64,000 nt of DNA from Aeromicrobium sp. Root344 (GCF_001425755.1 NZ_LMDH01000001.1:523308-587307), one strand, 5' to 3'; positions 40,785 to 51,621 are shown, counted from the stretch's first letter. The notes: generated from the sequence alone by a model not told the origin. Numbers and translations: made by a program.

Positions 40785-41272
40785 CAGCTCTCGACACCCG
40801 GCCCGTTGAGGCCTCAGCGCAGATCCGCCGGGTCGCCCACCTCGTCCCGCTCCTCACCCTGCCGTCGGGCCTCTGGCGCATCGCGCTCGTGGTCGGGCTG
40901 CCGCTGACCACCGCCGAGGTCGGTGGGTTCTGGATGCGCGTCTACATCGTGTCGCTGTCAGTCGTGTCCGAGGGCGCGGCACTGCTGACCCTCGGGCTCG
41001 TGCAGCCATGGGGTGAGGTCGCGCCGCGATGGATCCCGTTGATCGGCGGGCGACGCGTACGACCCCTGGCGGCGTTCGTCCCGGCCATCACCGGCGCCAC
41101 GTTCCTCACGGCGCTCTGGACCTGGGTGTTCTGGGGCATGGCGCGCACCGAGTTCTACGACTACTTCAACGGGCCGCAGGCGGTCATCGTGACGGTCGCC
41201 TACCTGCCGCTGCTGCTCTGGGGCCCCCTGCTGGGGGTGGTGGCCATCGCCTACCTGCGCCGCCGCCGCTAG
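40781..41272 (+). CDS. Small membrane protein related to its upstream neighbour
   Basis: A 163-residue protein with about four spans. LPSGLWRIALVVGLPL starts the first span, and VQPWGEVAPRWIPLIGGRRVR repeats a segment of the preceding protein. The ATG overlaps the upstream stop (ATGA). CAGGCT six bases before the ATG may serve as a weak internal promoter. It ends before a perfect 18-base hairpin shared with the convergent sdhB gene. Function unknown. Confidence 0.75.
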   Translation: MTALDTRPVEASAQIRRVAHLVPLLTLPSGLWRIALVVGLPLTTAEVGGFWMRVYIVSLSVVSEGAALLTLGLVQPWGEVAPRWIPLIGGRRVRPLAAFVPAITGATFLTALWTWVFWGMARTEFYDYFNGPQAVIVTVAYLPLLLWGPLLGVVAIAYLRRRR

Positions 41273-41281
41273 CCAGGTTTC

Positions 41282-41327
41282 GAAGCGTTGCGCAGGTTCC
41301 CGGCGTGGAGAACCTGCGCAACGCTTC
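41282..41327. terminator. Bidirectional terminator between convergent operons
   Basis: Two perfect 18-base arms (GAAGCGTTGCGCAGGTTC and its complement) around a ten-base loop. It lies between the end of the membrane protein gene on the plus strand and the end of the first sdhB on the minus strand. Confidence 0.8.
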
Positions 41328-41339
41328 AGAAGGTGGCGA

Positions 41340-42082
41340 TCAGGCCTTGCCGTGCGCCAGGGCGCCGAGCAGGTCGCGGTTGAGCTGCGCGATCGTGTCG
41401 AGCGGGATGCCCTTGGGGCACGCCGACGTGCACTCGCCGATGTTGGTGCAGCTGCCGAAGCCCTCGTGGTCGTGCTGCTCCACCATGCCGATGACCCGCG
41501 ACTCGCGCTCGGGCTGACCCTGGGGCAGCAGACCGAGGTGGGTGATCTTGGCCGACGTGAACAGCATCGCCGAGCCGTTGGGGCACGCCGCGACGCATGC
41601 GCCACAGCCGATGCAGGTCGCCGCGTCGAACGCGTGGTCGGCATCGTCCTTGGGGACCGGCACCGCGTGGGCGTCGGGGGCCGAACCGGTCGGCGCACTG
41701 ATGTAGCCGCCGGCCTGGATGATGCGGTCGAACGCCGAACGGTCGACGACGAGGTCCTTGACGACCGGGAACGCGCCCGCGCGCCACGGCTCGACGTCGA
41801 TGACGGCGCCGTCCTCGAAGCTGCGCATGTGCAGCTGGCACGTCGTGGTGACCTCGGGGCCGTGCGCGATGCCGTTGATCACGACGCCGCACATGCCGCA
41901 GATGCCCTCACGGCAGTCGTGGTCGAACGCGATCGGGTCGTCGCCGGCCAGCGTGAGCTGCTCGTTGAGGACGTCGAGCATCTCGAGGAACGACATGTGC
42001 TCGCTGACGTTCTCGACGCCGTAGGTGACCATCCGGCCCTTGTCGTCGGCGTTCTTCTGACGCCACACCCTGACGGTGATGT

Positions 42083-42086
<4 letters not shown>
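41340..42086 (-). CDS. sdhB: Succinate dehydrogenase iron-sulfur subunit, operon 1
   Basis: A 248-residue electron-transfer subunit. The [2Fe-2S] cluster is bound by [10 protein letters not shown] and a later cysteine (TTTCQL); the [4Fe-4S] and [3Fe-4S] clusters by [14 protein letters not shown] and by [14 protein letters not shown]. It passes electrons from SdhA to the membrane quinone site. The GTG start overlaps the sdhA stop (GTGA). Third gene of the order sdhC-sdhA-sdhB, the arrangement and sizes of the Corynebacterium/Bacillus-type menaquinone-linked enzyme. Confidence 0.94.
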
Positions 42087-44032
<1,946 letters not shown>

Positions 44033-44033
44033 G

Positions 44034-44756
44034 TCAGCCTCCCAAGCCGAAGAAGTAGATGGCGAACGGCGGCGCGAGGAAGCCGATCGTGATGAGCGCG
44101 GCAATGGCGATCGCCGCTGAGTTCCAGAACGAGTCGCGGCGCTTGGCGCTGTAGTTCTGGCCCAGGGTCGTCAGCGCGCTCCAGAAGCCGTGCCACAGGT
44201 GGAAGCCGACGGCGATCATCGCGACGGTGTAGGCCAGCAGGACCCAGAAGCTCTGAAAGCTGTTGTGCAGCTTGCCGTAGGGCGTGTCCGCGGCGCCGCC
44301 GGGATGGATGTCGTTGGTCGTCAGGTTGAGGATGTGGAAGACGATGAACAGCGCGATCGTCACGCCGCCCCAGCGCATCGTGAACGACGCATAGCTCCGC
44401 TGGATGCCGGTCTTGTTCTGCTTGGTCTGGTAGCGCTTGGCGCCGACGTAGCCGGCCGCCTTCTTGTTGCGCCGCCACAGGTTGATCGCGGTGTAGGCAT
44501 GGATGAGGACCGCGGCCAGCAGCACGACGCGGATGATCCACAGCAGGCCTTCGCGCGGCAGGATCGGCGTCAGCATCGTGCGCAGGTGGTGCGCGTACTC
44601 GTTGAACGAGTCCGGCCCCGCGAACGCCTTGAGGTTGCCGTACATGTGCGCCAGCAGGTAGGCCACCATGATGAGGCCCGACACCGCCATCGCGTATTTC
44701 TGCGCGACGGTGGACCTACGGGCCGACGGTCGCTTGCTCAGTTGGGTAGTCGCCAC
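44034..44756 (-). CDS. sdhC: Succinate dehydrogenase cytochrome b subunit, operon 1
   Basis: A 240-residue membrane anchor with five predicted spans. Candidate heme-ligand histidines lie in [33 protein letters not shown] and GFHLWHGFW, consistent with a di-heme b558-type subunit that reduces menaquinone. GTG start. The promoter is well defined: -35 TTGCGG, 17 bases, -10 TAGGCT, placing the transcript start one or two bases before the GTG. A perfect palindrome, likely bound by the LysR regulator at 48427-49332, is centred about 65 bases upstream of the transcript start. Confidence 0.92.
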   Translation of the reverse strand: MATTQLSKRPSARRSTVAQKYAMAVSGLIMVAYLLAHMYGNLKAFAGPDSFNEYAHHLRTMLTPILPREGLLWIIRVVLLAAVLIHAYTAINLWRRNKKAAGYVGAKRYQTKQNKTGIQRSYASFTMRWGGVTIALFIVFHILNLTTNDIHPGGAADTPYGKLHNSFQSFWVLLAYTVAMIAVGFHLWHGFWSALTTLGQNYSAKRRDSFWNSAAIAIAALITIGFLAPPFAIYFFGLGG

Positions 44757-44764
44757 AACTCGCC

Positions 44765-44793
44765 AGCCTAGGACCGGTTGCGTACTTCCGCAA
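44765..44793 (-). promoter_or_regulatory. Promoter of sdh operon 1
   Basis: On the minus strand -35 TTGCGG (44788-44793), 17-base spacer, -10 TAGGCT (44765-44770). Predicted transcript start at about 44758, next to the GTG at 44756. Confidence 0.6.
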
Positions 44794-44810
44794 AGGCATA
44801 GTGAGGGAAG

Positions 44811-44835
44811 GGTTCATAGCCATCGGCTATGAACC
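44811..44835. promoter_or_regulatory. LysR-type operator of sdh operon 1
   Basis: GGTTCATAGCC, three bases, GGCTATGAACC: perfect 11-base arms containing the T-N11-A signature. Centred 65 bases upstream of the predicted start point of operon 1. The left arm and flank match the box upstream of sdh operon 2. It could also form a hairpin at the end of operon 2. Confidence 0.65.
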
Positions 44836-44859
44836 TGCGATTCGCGATGCCCTCCAGGG

Positions 44860-45621
44860 TCAACCCTTCGCAGCGCGCTTCTTGCGCCGGATCAACGGGT
44901 CGAACTTGAGGTCGACGACGCGCTCCTTGAGCGGGATCAGCGCGTTGTCGGTGATCTTGATGTGCTCGGGGCAGACCTCGGTGCAGCACTTGGTGATGTT
45001 GCAGTAGCCGAGGCCGTGCTCGTCCTGGGCCGCCTCCTTGCGGTTGAGGCCCTGCTCGGCCGCGGCGTCGAGCGGGTGCATGTCGAGCTCGGCGACCCGC
45101 ATGAGGAAGCGTGGCCCGGCGAACGCCGGCTTGTTCTCCTCGTGGTCGCGCAGCACGTGGCACGTGTCCTGGCAGAGGAAGCACTCGATGCACTTGCGGA
45201 ACTCCTGTGACCGCTCGACGTCGACCTGCTGCATGCGGTAGTCGCCGGGCGCCACGCCCTCGGGCGGCACGAACGCCCGCACCTCGCGCGCCTTCTCGTA
45301 GTTGAACGACACGTCGGTCACGAGGTCGCGGATGACCGGGAACGTACGCATGGGGGTGACGACGATCGGCTCACCCGGTGGCAGGGTCGACATGCGCGTC
45401 ATGCAGAGCAGCCGCGGCCGGCCGTTGATCTCGGCGCTGCACGAGCCGCACTTGCCGGCCTTGCAGTTCCAGCGGACCGCCAGGTCCGGGGCCTGGGTCG
45501 CCTGGATGCGGTGGATGATGTCGAGGACGACCTCGCCCTCGTTGACCTCGACGTCGTAGTCGACGAAGTCGCCGGTCTCGTCATCGCCGCGCCATACGCG
45601 GAAGTGCTCCTGGTTGCCCAT
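44860..45621 (-). CDS. sdhB: Succinate dehydrogenase iron-sulfur subunit, operon 2
   Basis: A 253-residue iron-sulfur subunit of the mycobacterial Sdh1 type. Cluster motifs: NCKAGKCGSCSAEING with a later cysteine (LLCMTRM), CIECFLCQDTCHV, and CNITKCCTEVCPEHI. The ATG follows the sdhA stop directly. It closes operon 2; the next operon starts about 100 bases further on. The size and the cluster spacing match Rv0247c-like proteins, a comparison made from memory of the family. Confidence 0.93.
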   Translation of the reverse strand: MGNQEHFRVWRGDDETGDFVDYDVEVNEGEVVLDIIHRIQATQAPDLAVRWNCKAGKCGSCSAEINGRPRLLCMTRMSTLPPGEPIVVTPMRTFPVIRDLVTDVSFNYEKAREVRAFVPPEGVAPGDYRMQQVDVERSQEFRKCIECFLCQDTCHVLRDHEENKPAFAGPRFLMRVAELDMHPLDAAAEQGLNRKEAAQDEHGLGYCNITKCCTEVCPEHIKITDNALIPLKERVVDLKFDPLIRRKKRAAKG

Positions 45622-47514
45622 CTAGATCCTTCCGCCCAGCTCTGCCGTGGTGAAGTACTTGCCGAGCTCGTCGCTCTCGAACAGGTCGAGCAGGTCGCTC
45701 CTGACCGGGATCTGCTCCTGGCGCTCGACGTCGATCGTGCCGTCGTCGTTGAGCGTGCAGACCAGCAGGACGTGCCGCCATTCGGCGTCCATCGTCGGGT
45801 AGTCGTCGCGCGTGTGCCCGCCGCGACTCTCGGTTCGCAGGATCGCCGCCTTGGCCACGCACTCGCTGACCAGCAGCATGTTGCGCAGGTCGAGCGCGAG
45901 GTGCCAGCCGGGGTTGAACTGGCGGTGGCCCTCGACCACGACCTGCTCGCCGCGCGCCTTGAGGCCTTCGAGCTTGTCGAGCGCCTCCTGGATCTCCTCC
46001 TCCTTGCGGATGATGCCGACCAGGTCGTTCATGGTCTGCTGGAGCTCCTGGTGCAGCGTGTAGGGGTTCTCGGAGCCCTCCTGGCCCCCGTCACCGAACG
46101 CCGCGACAGAGCGACGCGCGGCGACCTGGACGTCGTCGTCGCTGATCGCGGGGCGCTGGTCGCCGAGGGAGTCGATGTAGGCCGCAGCACCCGCGCCGGC
46201 CCTGCGGCCGAACACCAGCAGGTCGGAGAGCGAGTTGCCGCCGAGGCGGTTGGAGCCGTGCATGCCGCCCGAGCACTCCCCCGCCGCGAACAGCCCGTCG
46301 ACCGAGGCGGCACCCGTGTCGGGATCGACCTCGACGCCGCCCATGACGTAGTGGCACGTCGGGCCGACCTCCATCGGCTCCTTGGTGATGTCGACGTCAG
46401 CCAGCTCCTTGAACTGGTGGTGCATCGACGGCAGCTTCTTGATGATGACCTCGGCCTTGAGCCGGCTCGACACGTCGAGGTAGACGCCGCCGTGCGGCGT
46501 GCCACGGCCGGCCTTGACCTCGGAGTTGATCGCCCGGGCGACCTCGTCGCGGGGCAGCAGCTCGGGAGGACGCCGGTTGTTGTCCGCGTCGGTGTACCAG
46601 CGGTCGGCCTCTTCCTCGGTCGTCGCGTACTGCGCCTTGAACACGTCCGGGATGTAGTCGAACATGAAGCGCTTGCCCTCGGAGTTGGTCAGCACGCCAC
46701 CGTCACCGCGTACGGACTCGGTGACGAGGATGCCCTTGACCGACGGCGGCCAGACCATGCCCGTGGGGTGGAACTGGATGAACTCCATGTTGATCAGCGA
46801 CGCACCGGCCCGCAGCGCGAGCGCGTGGCCGTCGCCGGTGTACTCCCACGAGTTGCTGGTGACCTTGAACGACTTGCCGATGCCACCGGTCGCCAGGATG
46901 ATCGCGGGCGCCTCGAAGACGAGGTGGCGACCGGACTCGCGCCAGTAGGCCAGGGCACCGGAGATCCGGTCGCCGTCCTTGGTCAGGTCGGTGACGGTGC
47001 ACTCCGCGAAGACCTTGATGCGGGCCTCGTAGTCACCCGTCGCGGCGAAGTCCTCCTGCTGCAGCGACACGATCTTCTGCTGGAGCGTACGGATGAGCTC
47101 GAGGCCCGTGCGGTCGCCGACGTGTGCGAGCCGTGGATAGGTGTGGCCGCCGAAGTTGCGCTGACTGATCTTGCCGTCGGGCGTACGGTCGAACACCGCG
47201 CCGTAGGTCTCGAGCTCCCAGACCCGGTCGGGCGCCTCCTTGGCGTGCAGCTCGGCCATGCGCCAGTTGTTGAGGAACTTGCCGCCCCGCATGGTGTCAC
47301 CGAAGTGCACCATCCAGTTGTCCTTGTCGTTGACGTTGCCCATCGACGCCGCACAGCCACCCTCGGCCATCACGGTGTGGGCCTTGCCGAACAACGACTT
47401 GCTGATGATCGCGGTCTTCTTGCCCTGCTCGCGCGCCTCGATCGCCGCCCTCAGGCCGGCGCCGCCGGCTCCGATGACGATGACGTCATACGACAGTCGC
47501 TCGATCTCCGTCAT
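45622..47514 (-). CDS. sdhA: Succinate dehydrogenase flavoprotein subunit, operon 2
   Basis: A 630-residue flavoprotein. VIVIGAGGAGLRAAIEAREQG begins the FAD-binding domain, and the covalent flavin histidine is in KAHTVMAEGG. The succinate-binding region includes FIQFHPTGMVWPPS and the C-terminal part LFAAGECSGGMHGSNRLGGNS. It is clearly different from SdhA of operon 1 in sequence and length and belongs to the mycobacterial Sdh1 group. Order sdhC-sdhA-sdhB, 12 bases after the sdhC stop. Confidence 0.95.
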   Translation of the reverse strand: MTEIERLSYDVIVIGAGGAGLRAAIEAREQGKKTAIISKSLFGKAHTVMAEGGCAASMGNVNDKDNWMVHFGDTMRGGKFLNNWRMAELHAKEAPDRVWELETYGAVFDRTPDGKISQRNFGGHTYPRLAHVGDRTGLELIRTLQQKIVSLQQEDFAATGDYEARIKVFAECTVTDLTKDGDRISGALAYWRESGRHLVFEAPAIILATGGIGKSFKVTSNSWEYTGDGHALALRAGASLINMEFIQFHPTGMVWPPSVKGILVTESVRGDGGVLTNSEGKRFMFDYIPDVFKAQYATTEEEADRWYTDADNNRRPPELLPRDEVARAINSEVKAGRGTPHGGVYLDVSSRLKAEVIIKKLPSMHHQFKELADVDITKEPMEVGPTCHYVMGGVEVDPDTGAASVDGLFAAGECSGGMHGSNRLGGNSLSDLLVFGRRAGAGAAAYIDSLGDQRPAISDDDVQVAARRSVAAFGDGGQEGSENPYTLHQELQQTMNDLVGIIRKEEEIQEALDKLEGLKARGEQVVVEGHRQFNPGWHLALDLRNMLLVSECVAKAAILRTESRGGHTRDDYPTMDAEWRHVLLVCTLNDDGTIDVERQEQIPVRSDLLDLFESDELGKYFTTAELGGRI

Positions 47515-47526
47515 TCACGATCCTTG

Positions 47527-48345
47527 TCAGTTGATGATGCGGGGGTCGGAGAACCAACCGGCCGAGACGGCCATGATGTAGAAGTCGGTCAGCGCCAACG
47601 TGCCGAGCGTGATCCACGCGAGCTGCATGTGCTTGCCGTTGAGCCGGGTGACCCAGCCCCAGAGCTTGTAGCGCACGGGGTGCTGGGAGAAGTGGTTGAG
47701 CCGGCCGCCGATGATGCTGCGGCACGAGTGGCACGACGCGGTGTAGGCCCACAGGGCGACGACGTTGACGAGCAGCACGAGGTTGCCCAGCCCGATGCCG
47801 AACTCACCGTCACCGGTCTCGAACGCCTTGATCGCGTCGTAGGTGTTGATCAGCGAGATCAGGACCGCGGCGTAGAAGAAGTAGCGGTGCAGGTTCTGGC
47901 CGATCAGCGGGAAGCGGGTCTCGCCGGTGTACTTCGCGTGGGGCTCGGCGACCGCGCAGGCCGGCGGCGAGAACCAGAACGCCCGGTAATAGGCCTTGCG
48001 GTAGTAGTAGCAGGTCATGCGGAACAGCAGCAGGAACGGCAGGGTCAGTGCGGCGTAGGGCAGCCACCAGACGTCGGGCAGGAACGTGCCGAAGTGCGAG
48101 GACTCGGGGACGCAACCGTTGGAGATGCAGGGCGAGTAGAACGGCGTGAGGTAGTTGTAGTCGCCGACGAAGTAGTCCTTCTGCATGAACACGCGCACCG
48201 TGGCGTACGTGATCCAGGCGATCAGCCCGACCGCGGTCGTCAGCGGTGGGATCCACCAGCGGTCGGTGCGCAGGGTGCGGGCGGCGATCGCAGCCCGGCC
48301 GGCGCCGGCTTCCGGAGACGAAGTGCTGGTTCGCAGTGTGGCCAC
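47527..48345 (-). CDS. sdhC: Succinate dehydrogenase membrane subunit, operon 2
   Basis: A 272-residue membrane protein with five to six spans, like Rv0249c-type Sdh1 anchors. Notable segments: DRWWIPPLTTAVGLIAWITY, CYYYRKAYYRAFWFSPPACA (with a cysteine and aromatic run), GETRFPLIGQNLHRYFFYA and SCHSCRSIIGGRLNHFS. The GTG at 48345 is preferred over an upstream GTG at 48369 because TACTGT lies six bases before it, with a -35 TTGGCG 17 bases further up. A LysR-type box is centred about 64 bases upstream of this start. First gene of operon 2. Confidence 0.88.
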   Translation of the reverse strand: MATLRTSTSSPEAGAGRAAIAARTLRTDRWWIPPLTTAVGLIAWITYATVRVFMQKDYFVGDYNYLTPFYSPCISNGCVPESSHFGTFLPDVWWLPYAALTLPFLLLFRMTCYYYRKAYYRAFWFSPPACAVAEPHAKYTGETRFPLIGQNLHRYFFYAAVLISLINTYDAIKAFETGDGEFGIGLGNLVLLVNVVALWAYTASCHSCRSIIGGRLNHFSQHPVRYKLWGWVTRLNGKHMQLAWITLGTLALTDFYIMAVSAGWFSDPRIIN

Positions 48346-48351
48346 CGTCAC

Positions 48352-48380
48352 ACAGTAAGGGTGGCCCACCCATCCGCCAA
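48352..48380 (-). promoter_or_regulatory. Promoter of sdh operon 2
   Basis: On the minus strand -35 TTGGCG (48375-48380), 17-base spacer, -10 TACTGT (48352-48357), then six bases and the GTG at 48345: a leaderless transcript. Confidence 0.6.
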
Positions 48381-48401
48381 GTCATTGTGAGGTCGCCTTT
48401 C

Positions 48402-48416
48402 ATAGCCGTCGACTAT
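48402..48416. promoter_or_regulatory. LysR-type operator between sdh operon 2 and lysR
   Basis: ATAG, seven bases, CTAT, with T-N11-A spacing. Its centre is about 64 bases upstream of the sdhC start point. TTCATAGCC and the flank toward the promoter match operon 1: 26 of 34 positions from the -35 region to the box are identical without a gap. It also overlaps the presumed -10 (TATCGT) of the lysR gene, allowing self-repression. Confidence 0.65.
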
Positions 48417-48426
48417 CGTGACTGGC

Positions 48427-49332
48427 GTGCAGATCCAGCAGCTCGCCTACTTCGTCGCCGTCGCCCGGACCCGTCACTTCACCCGCGCTGCCGAGCTGAC
48501 CGGGGTCTCCCAGCCCAGCCTGTCCAAGCAGATCCGCGTGCTCGAGAACTCGCTCGGCACGCCGCTGTTCGTCCGCAACCGCGGCGCGATCGAGCTGACC
48601 AGCGCCGGCGAGGCCCTGCTGCCCCACGCGCAACGCATCCTGATCGACAGCGAGAGCGCCGAGCGCACCGTGCGCGAGGTCGCGACGCTGCGCCGTGGCC
48701 GCGTACGCATGGGCGCGACGCCGTCGCTGTGCGAAGGCCTGCTGCCGGAGGCGCTCAAGGAGTTCCACGCGTCGTACCCGGACATCGAGCTCGAGGTGCA
48801 GGAGGCCGGCTCGCGCGTGCTGACCCGCGAGCTCGCGGACGGCCGGCTCGACGTCGCGCTGCTGATCGTCCCGCTGCACAACGCCGACCCCGACATCGAG
48901 ACGACGCCGATCCTCCGTGAGCGGCTCGTCCTCGCCAGCCCGGCCGACGCCGACCTCCCCGACCGCCTGGAGATCCGGGACCTCGAGGACCTGCCGCTGG
49001 TGATGTTCCGCGAGGGCTACGACCTGCGCGAGGTGACGCTCGGCGCCTGTGCCGATGCGGGTTTCGAGCCGAAGCTGTCGGTCGAGGGCGGCGAGATGAG
49101 CGCCGTGCTGCGGTTCGTCCAGGCCGGGCTCGGGCATGCCGTGGTGCCGAGCATGGTGCTGACGACCCGACCGCACCTCAAGGCGACGCAGCTCGACAGC
49201 CCCTCGCTCGAGCGCGTCATCGCCCTCGCCCACCGCAGCACCGAGGCGCTGCCTCTGGCGGCGCGCGCCTTCAAGTCCGAGCTGCTCAAGCACCTCAAGA
49301 CCGTCGTCTCGGAGGACTTGGGAATCGTCTGA
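48427..49332 (+). CDS. LysR family regulator, divergent from sdh operon 2
   Basis: A 301-residue LysR-type regulator. The N-terminal winged helix reads QQLAYFVAVARTRHFTRAAEL, then GVSQPSLSKQIRVLENSLGT. A linker and the two-lobed effector domain follow (RMGATPSLCEGLLPEALKEF, VLRFVQAGLGHAVVPSMVL). GTG at 48427 fits the usual start of the family and has TATCGT seven bases upstream; an in-frame GTG at 48418 is possible. The gene lies back to back with sdh operon 2, and boxes of the LysR type stand before both sdh operons, so it is the prime candidate for regulating succinate oxidation. The inducer is unknown; a dicarboxylate would be typical. Confidence 0.92.
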   Translation: MQIQQLAYFVAVARTRHFTRAAELTGVSQPSLSKQIRVLENSLGTPLFVRNRGAIELTSAGEALLPHAQRILIDSESAERTVREVATLRRGRVRMGATPSLCEGLLPEALKEFHASYPDIELEVQEAGSRVLTRELADGRLDVALLIVPLHNADPDIETTPILRERLVLASPADADLPDRLEIRDLEDLPLVMFREGYDLREVTLGACADAGFEPKLSVEGGEMSAVLRFVQAGLGHAVVPSMVLTTRPHLKATQLDSPSLERVIALAHRSTEALPLAARAFKSELLKHLKTVVSEDLGIV

Positions 49333-49352
49333 CGGGAGCTGCCCTCCGGGTC

Positions 49353-49358
49353 TACGCT
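49353..49358 (+). promoter_or_regulatory. -10 box of the leaderless lipoprotein gene
   Basis: TACGCT, six bases, ATG at 49365. Identical hexamer and spacing to the araC-type gene at 1875. Confidence 0.5.
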
Positions 49359-49364
49359 CCCGGG

Positions 49365-50030
49365 ATGCGCATCCGCCAGCTCGTCTGCATCGGCACGCTG
49401 GTCATCCTGTCCGCGTGTGGTGGTGGCGGCAGCGACGGCGGGTCGGACCAGCCCGCTCCGTCAGCACCGCTGTCCGAGGCCCAGGCGCAGAAGGCGCTGC
49501 TCACGATCGGCGACTTCGAGTCGGACTGGAAGGCCGAGCCCGTCGACGACTCGGATGCCGGCATCACGATCACCCAGGGCGACCCGTCGTGCTCGGTGCT
49601 GGCGAAGGGGCCGGACGACAAGGCCCCGACCGAGGTCGAGTCGTCGTTCACGCGTGCCGACCAAGCCTCGATGAGCGACACCATCGAGTCGTACGACGAC
49701 AGCTCGCAGGCGAAGACGCAGTGGCGTGCCCGCCTCAAGGCCGTCTCCGCCTGTCACGCGTTCACCCTCGGAGGCTCCGGCACTCCGAGCGTCGAGGTCC
49801 AGGTCGAGCCGACCGACGTCAGTGACCTCGGCGACGAAGCCGCCGCGTTCCGGGCGACCGGGACCGTCCAGGGCGTCACGATGAACCTCGACCTGATGAC
49901 CGTCAGGATCGGCCGCAACGTCGTCGCGATCACGACCTTGGCGTTCAACGACCGGCCACCGCGGGACAAGCTCGAGCAGAAGGTGCAGACGGTGCTCGAC
50001 CGGCTCGACGCGCTGGACGACGCGAGCTGA
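49365..50030 (+). CDS. Lipoprotein of unknown function
   Basis: A 221-residue lipoprotein: signal peptide with lipobox ILSAC (lipidated Cys18), a Gly/Ser/Asp linker, then a domain of about 180 residues with two further cysteines (in DPSCSVLA and AVSACHAF) that may pair. The segment VTMNLDLMTVRIGRNVVAITTLAFND resembles the core of small PknH-sensor-like or LpqN-like lipoprotein domains of actinobacteria, but the similarity is weak. Leaderless ATG start. Located after lysR, in the same direction, about 32 bases apart. Function unknown. Confidence 0.75.
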   Translation: MRIRQLVCIGTLVILSACGGGGSDGGSDQPAPSAPLSEAQAQKALLTIGDFESDWKAEPVDDSDAGITITQGDPSCSVLAKGPDDKAPTEVESSFTRADQASMSDTIESYDDSSQAKTQWRARLKAVSACHAFTLGGSGTPSVEVQVEPTDVSDLGDEAAAFRATGTVQGVTMNLDLMTVRIGRNVVAITTLAFNDRPPRDKLEQKVQTVLDRLDALDDAS

Positions 50031-50036
50031 CAGCGG

Positions 50037-50567
50037 CTAGGAGGGTCCGAGCGCGAACGTGTGCTGCGGGACCCAGCCGGCGACGTCGTCGTGGTGGTAG
50101 AGCGCGAACTCGTCGACCGAGAACTGGCACTCGAACGAGCCGAGCTCGTCGTAGGCCCGATCGAGGGTCGCGTCGTCGAGGTTGTGCGCGATCGTGACGT
50201 GCGGGTGGAACGGGAACTCCGGCTCCGGTGCGTCGAGCGCCCGGCGCACGGCCTTGGCCAGCATCTCGGTGTAGGAGATGCCCTGGCTCACGGCGATGAA
50301 CACGACGGGCGACACCGGCCGGAACGTGCCGGTGCCCCGGAGGCGCATGGGGAACGGCGGCATCGTGGCCGACGCCCGCTCGAGCGCCGCGTAGACGCCG
50401 TCGAGCTCCTCGGGTGCGTACTCGACCGGCGGGATCAGGGTGACGTGGCTGGGCACGGTCTCGGCCATCGGGTCGCCGAAGCCGGCGCGCATCGTGCGCA
50501 GCTGGCTGCCGTACGGCTCCGGCACCGGGATCGCGATCCCGATGGTCAGGCGGTCCGTGCTCGTCAT
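50037..50567 (-). CDS. 2'-5' RNA ligase/2H phosphoesterase family protein
   Basis: A 176-residue 2H phosphoesterase. The two HxTx catalytic motifs are SHVTLIPP (about residue 41) and HVTIAHNL (about 118), symmetric in the fold. Relatives ligate or hydrolyse 2'-5' and cyclic phosphodiester bonds in RNA; a nucleotide phosphodiesterase role is also possible. Its ATG overlaps the trpS stop (ATGA), linking it to tRNA charging by position only. Confidence 0.88.
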   Translation of the reverse strand: MTSTDRLTIGIAIPVPEPYGSQLRTMRAGFGDPMAETVPSHVTLIPPVEYAPEELDGVYAALERASATMPPFPMRLRGTGTFRPVSPVVFIAVSQGISYTEMLAKAVRRALDAPEPEFPFHPHVTIAHNLDDATLDRAYDELGSFECQFSVDEFALYHHDDVAGWVPQHTFALGPS

Positions 50568-51577
50568 GCCGGACGCACGAAGCCGGAGCGGTCGTAGACG
50601 AGGTCGAGGGTGACCGACGCGACCTCGCGGGCGCGCTCGGCACCTTTGGCGAGGATGCGGTCGAGCTCCCCCCGGTCACTCAGCAGCTCACGGGTGCGCG
50701 CGCCGAACGGCTCGACGAAGTCGGCCACGATCTGCGAGAGCGCGACCTTGAAGGCGCCGTACTGCTGGCCCTCGTACTGCGTGACGATCTCGTCGATCGG
50801 CTGACCCGTCAGCGCCGAGTAGATCGTCAGCAGGTTGGAGATGCCGGGCTTCTCCTCGACGTCGAAGCGGATGTCGCTGCCCGAGTCGGTCATCGCCGAG
50901 CGGATCTTCTTGGCGGCCTTCTTGGGGTCGTCGAGCAGGTCGATCACGCCGTTGGGCGACGACTGCGACTTGCTCATCTTGTTGGTCGGCTCCTGCAGGT
51001 CGTAGATCTTGGAGACGCCCTTGACGATGTGCGGCTTGGGGACGGTGAACGTCTCGCCGAAGCGGTGGTTGAACCGCTGGGCGAGGTCACGGGTGAGCTC
51101 GACGTGCTGGCGCTGGTCCTCGCCGACCGGGACGCTGTCGGCCTGGTAGATGAGGATGTCGGCGGCCATGAGGATCGGATAGGTGAACAGGCCGACGCTG
51201 GCGGACTCGGATCCGCCCTTGACGGTCTTGTCCTTGAACTGCGTCATCCGGCTCGCCTCACCGAATCCCGTGATGCCGCTGAGCACCCACGCGAGCTGCG
51301 CGTGCTCGGGCACGTGACTCTGCGCGAACAGGGCGCTGCGCTGCGGATCGACGCCGGCGGCGAGCAGCTGAGCTGCGGCGATGTAGGTGCGTTCGCGCAG
51401 CGCGGCCGGGTCGTACTCGATCGTGATCGCGTGCAGGTCGGGGATGAAGTAGAACGCCTCGAAGTCGTCCTGGAGGGCGACCCACTGCTTGAACGCGCCG
51501 AAGTAGTTGCCGAGATGGTACGAGTCGGCGGTCGGCTGGGCGCCGGACAGGACTCGGGGGCGACGGTCAGCGGACAT
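50564..51577 (-). CDS. trpS: Tryptophanyl-tRNA synthetase
   Basis: A 337-residue class Ic aminoacyl-tRNA synthetase. Signature sequences: [11 protein letters not shown] (the HIGH-type motif), [30 protein letters not shown] and KMSKSQSSP. Length is normal. The ATG at 51577 gives MSADRRPRV; an ATG nine bases upstream is an alternative. It charges tRNA-Trp in the cytoplasm. It overlaps the 2H phosphoesterase gene by ATGA and is divergent from galK. Confidence 0.96.
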   Translation of the reverse strand: MSADRRPRVLSGAQPTADSYHLGNYFGAFKQWVALQDDFEAFYFIPDLHAITIEYDPAALRERTYIAAAQLLAAGVDPQRSALFAQSHVPEHAQLAWVLSGITGFGEASRMTQFKDKTVKGGSESASVGLFTYPILMAADILIYQADSVPVGEDQRQHVELTRDLAQRFNHRFGETFTVPKPHIVKGVSKIYDLQEPTNKMSKSQSSPNGVIDLLDDPKKAAKKIRSAMTDSGSDIRFDVEEKPGISNLLTIYSALTGQPIDEIVTQYEGQQYGAFKVALSQIVADFVEPFGARTRELLSDRGELDRILAKGAERAREVASVTLDLVYDRSGFVRPA

Positions 51578-51609
51578 GGACGGCATTCTGCCAGCCACCA
51601 CGTACGTCG

Positions 51610-51615
51610 TAGGGT
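51610..51615 (+). promoter_or_regulatory. -10 box of leaderless galK
   Basis: TAGGGT, six bases, GTG at 51622. Confidence 0.5.
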
Positions 51616-51621
51616 CGGGGC

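Noticed and set aside
44811..44835. The palindrome as a simple terminator of sdh operon 2
   Set aside because: Possible, but the same left arm and flank recur upstream of operon 2 at the same distance from a promoter, which a terminator would not explain; kept as operator with hairpin as an alternative.
45511..48390. A plus-strand open frame of 959 codons opposite sdh operon 2
   Set aside because: Crosses three well-supported genes and their junctions; composition is that of an antisense shadow.
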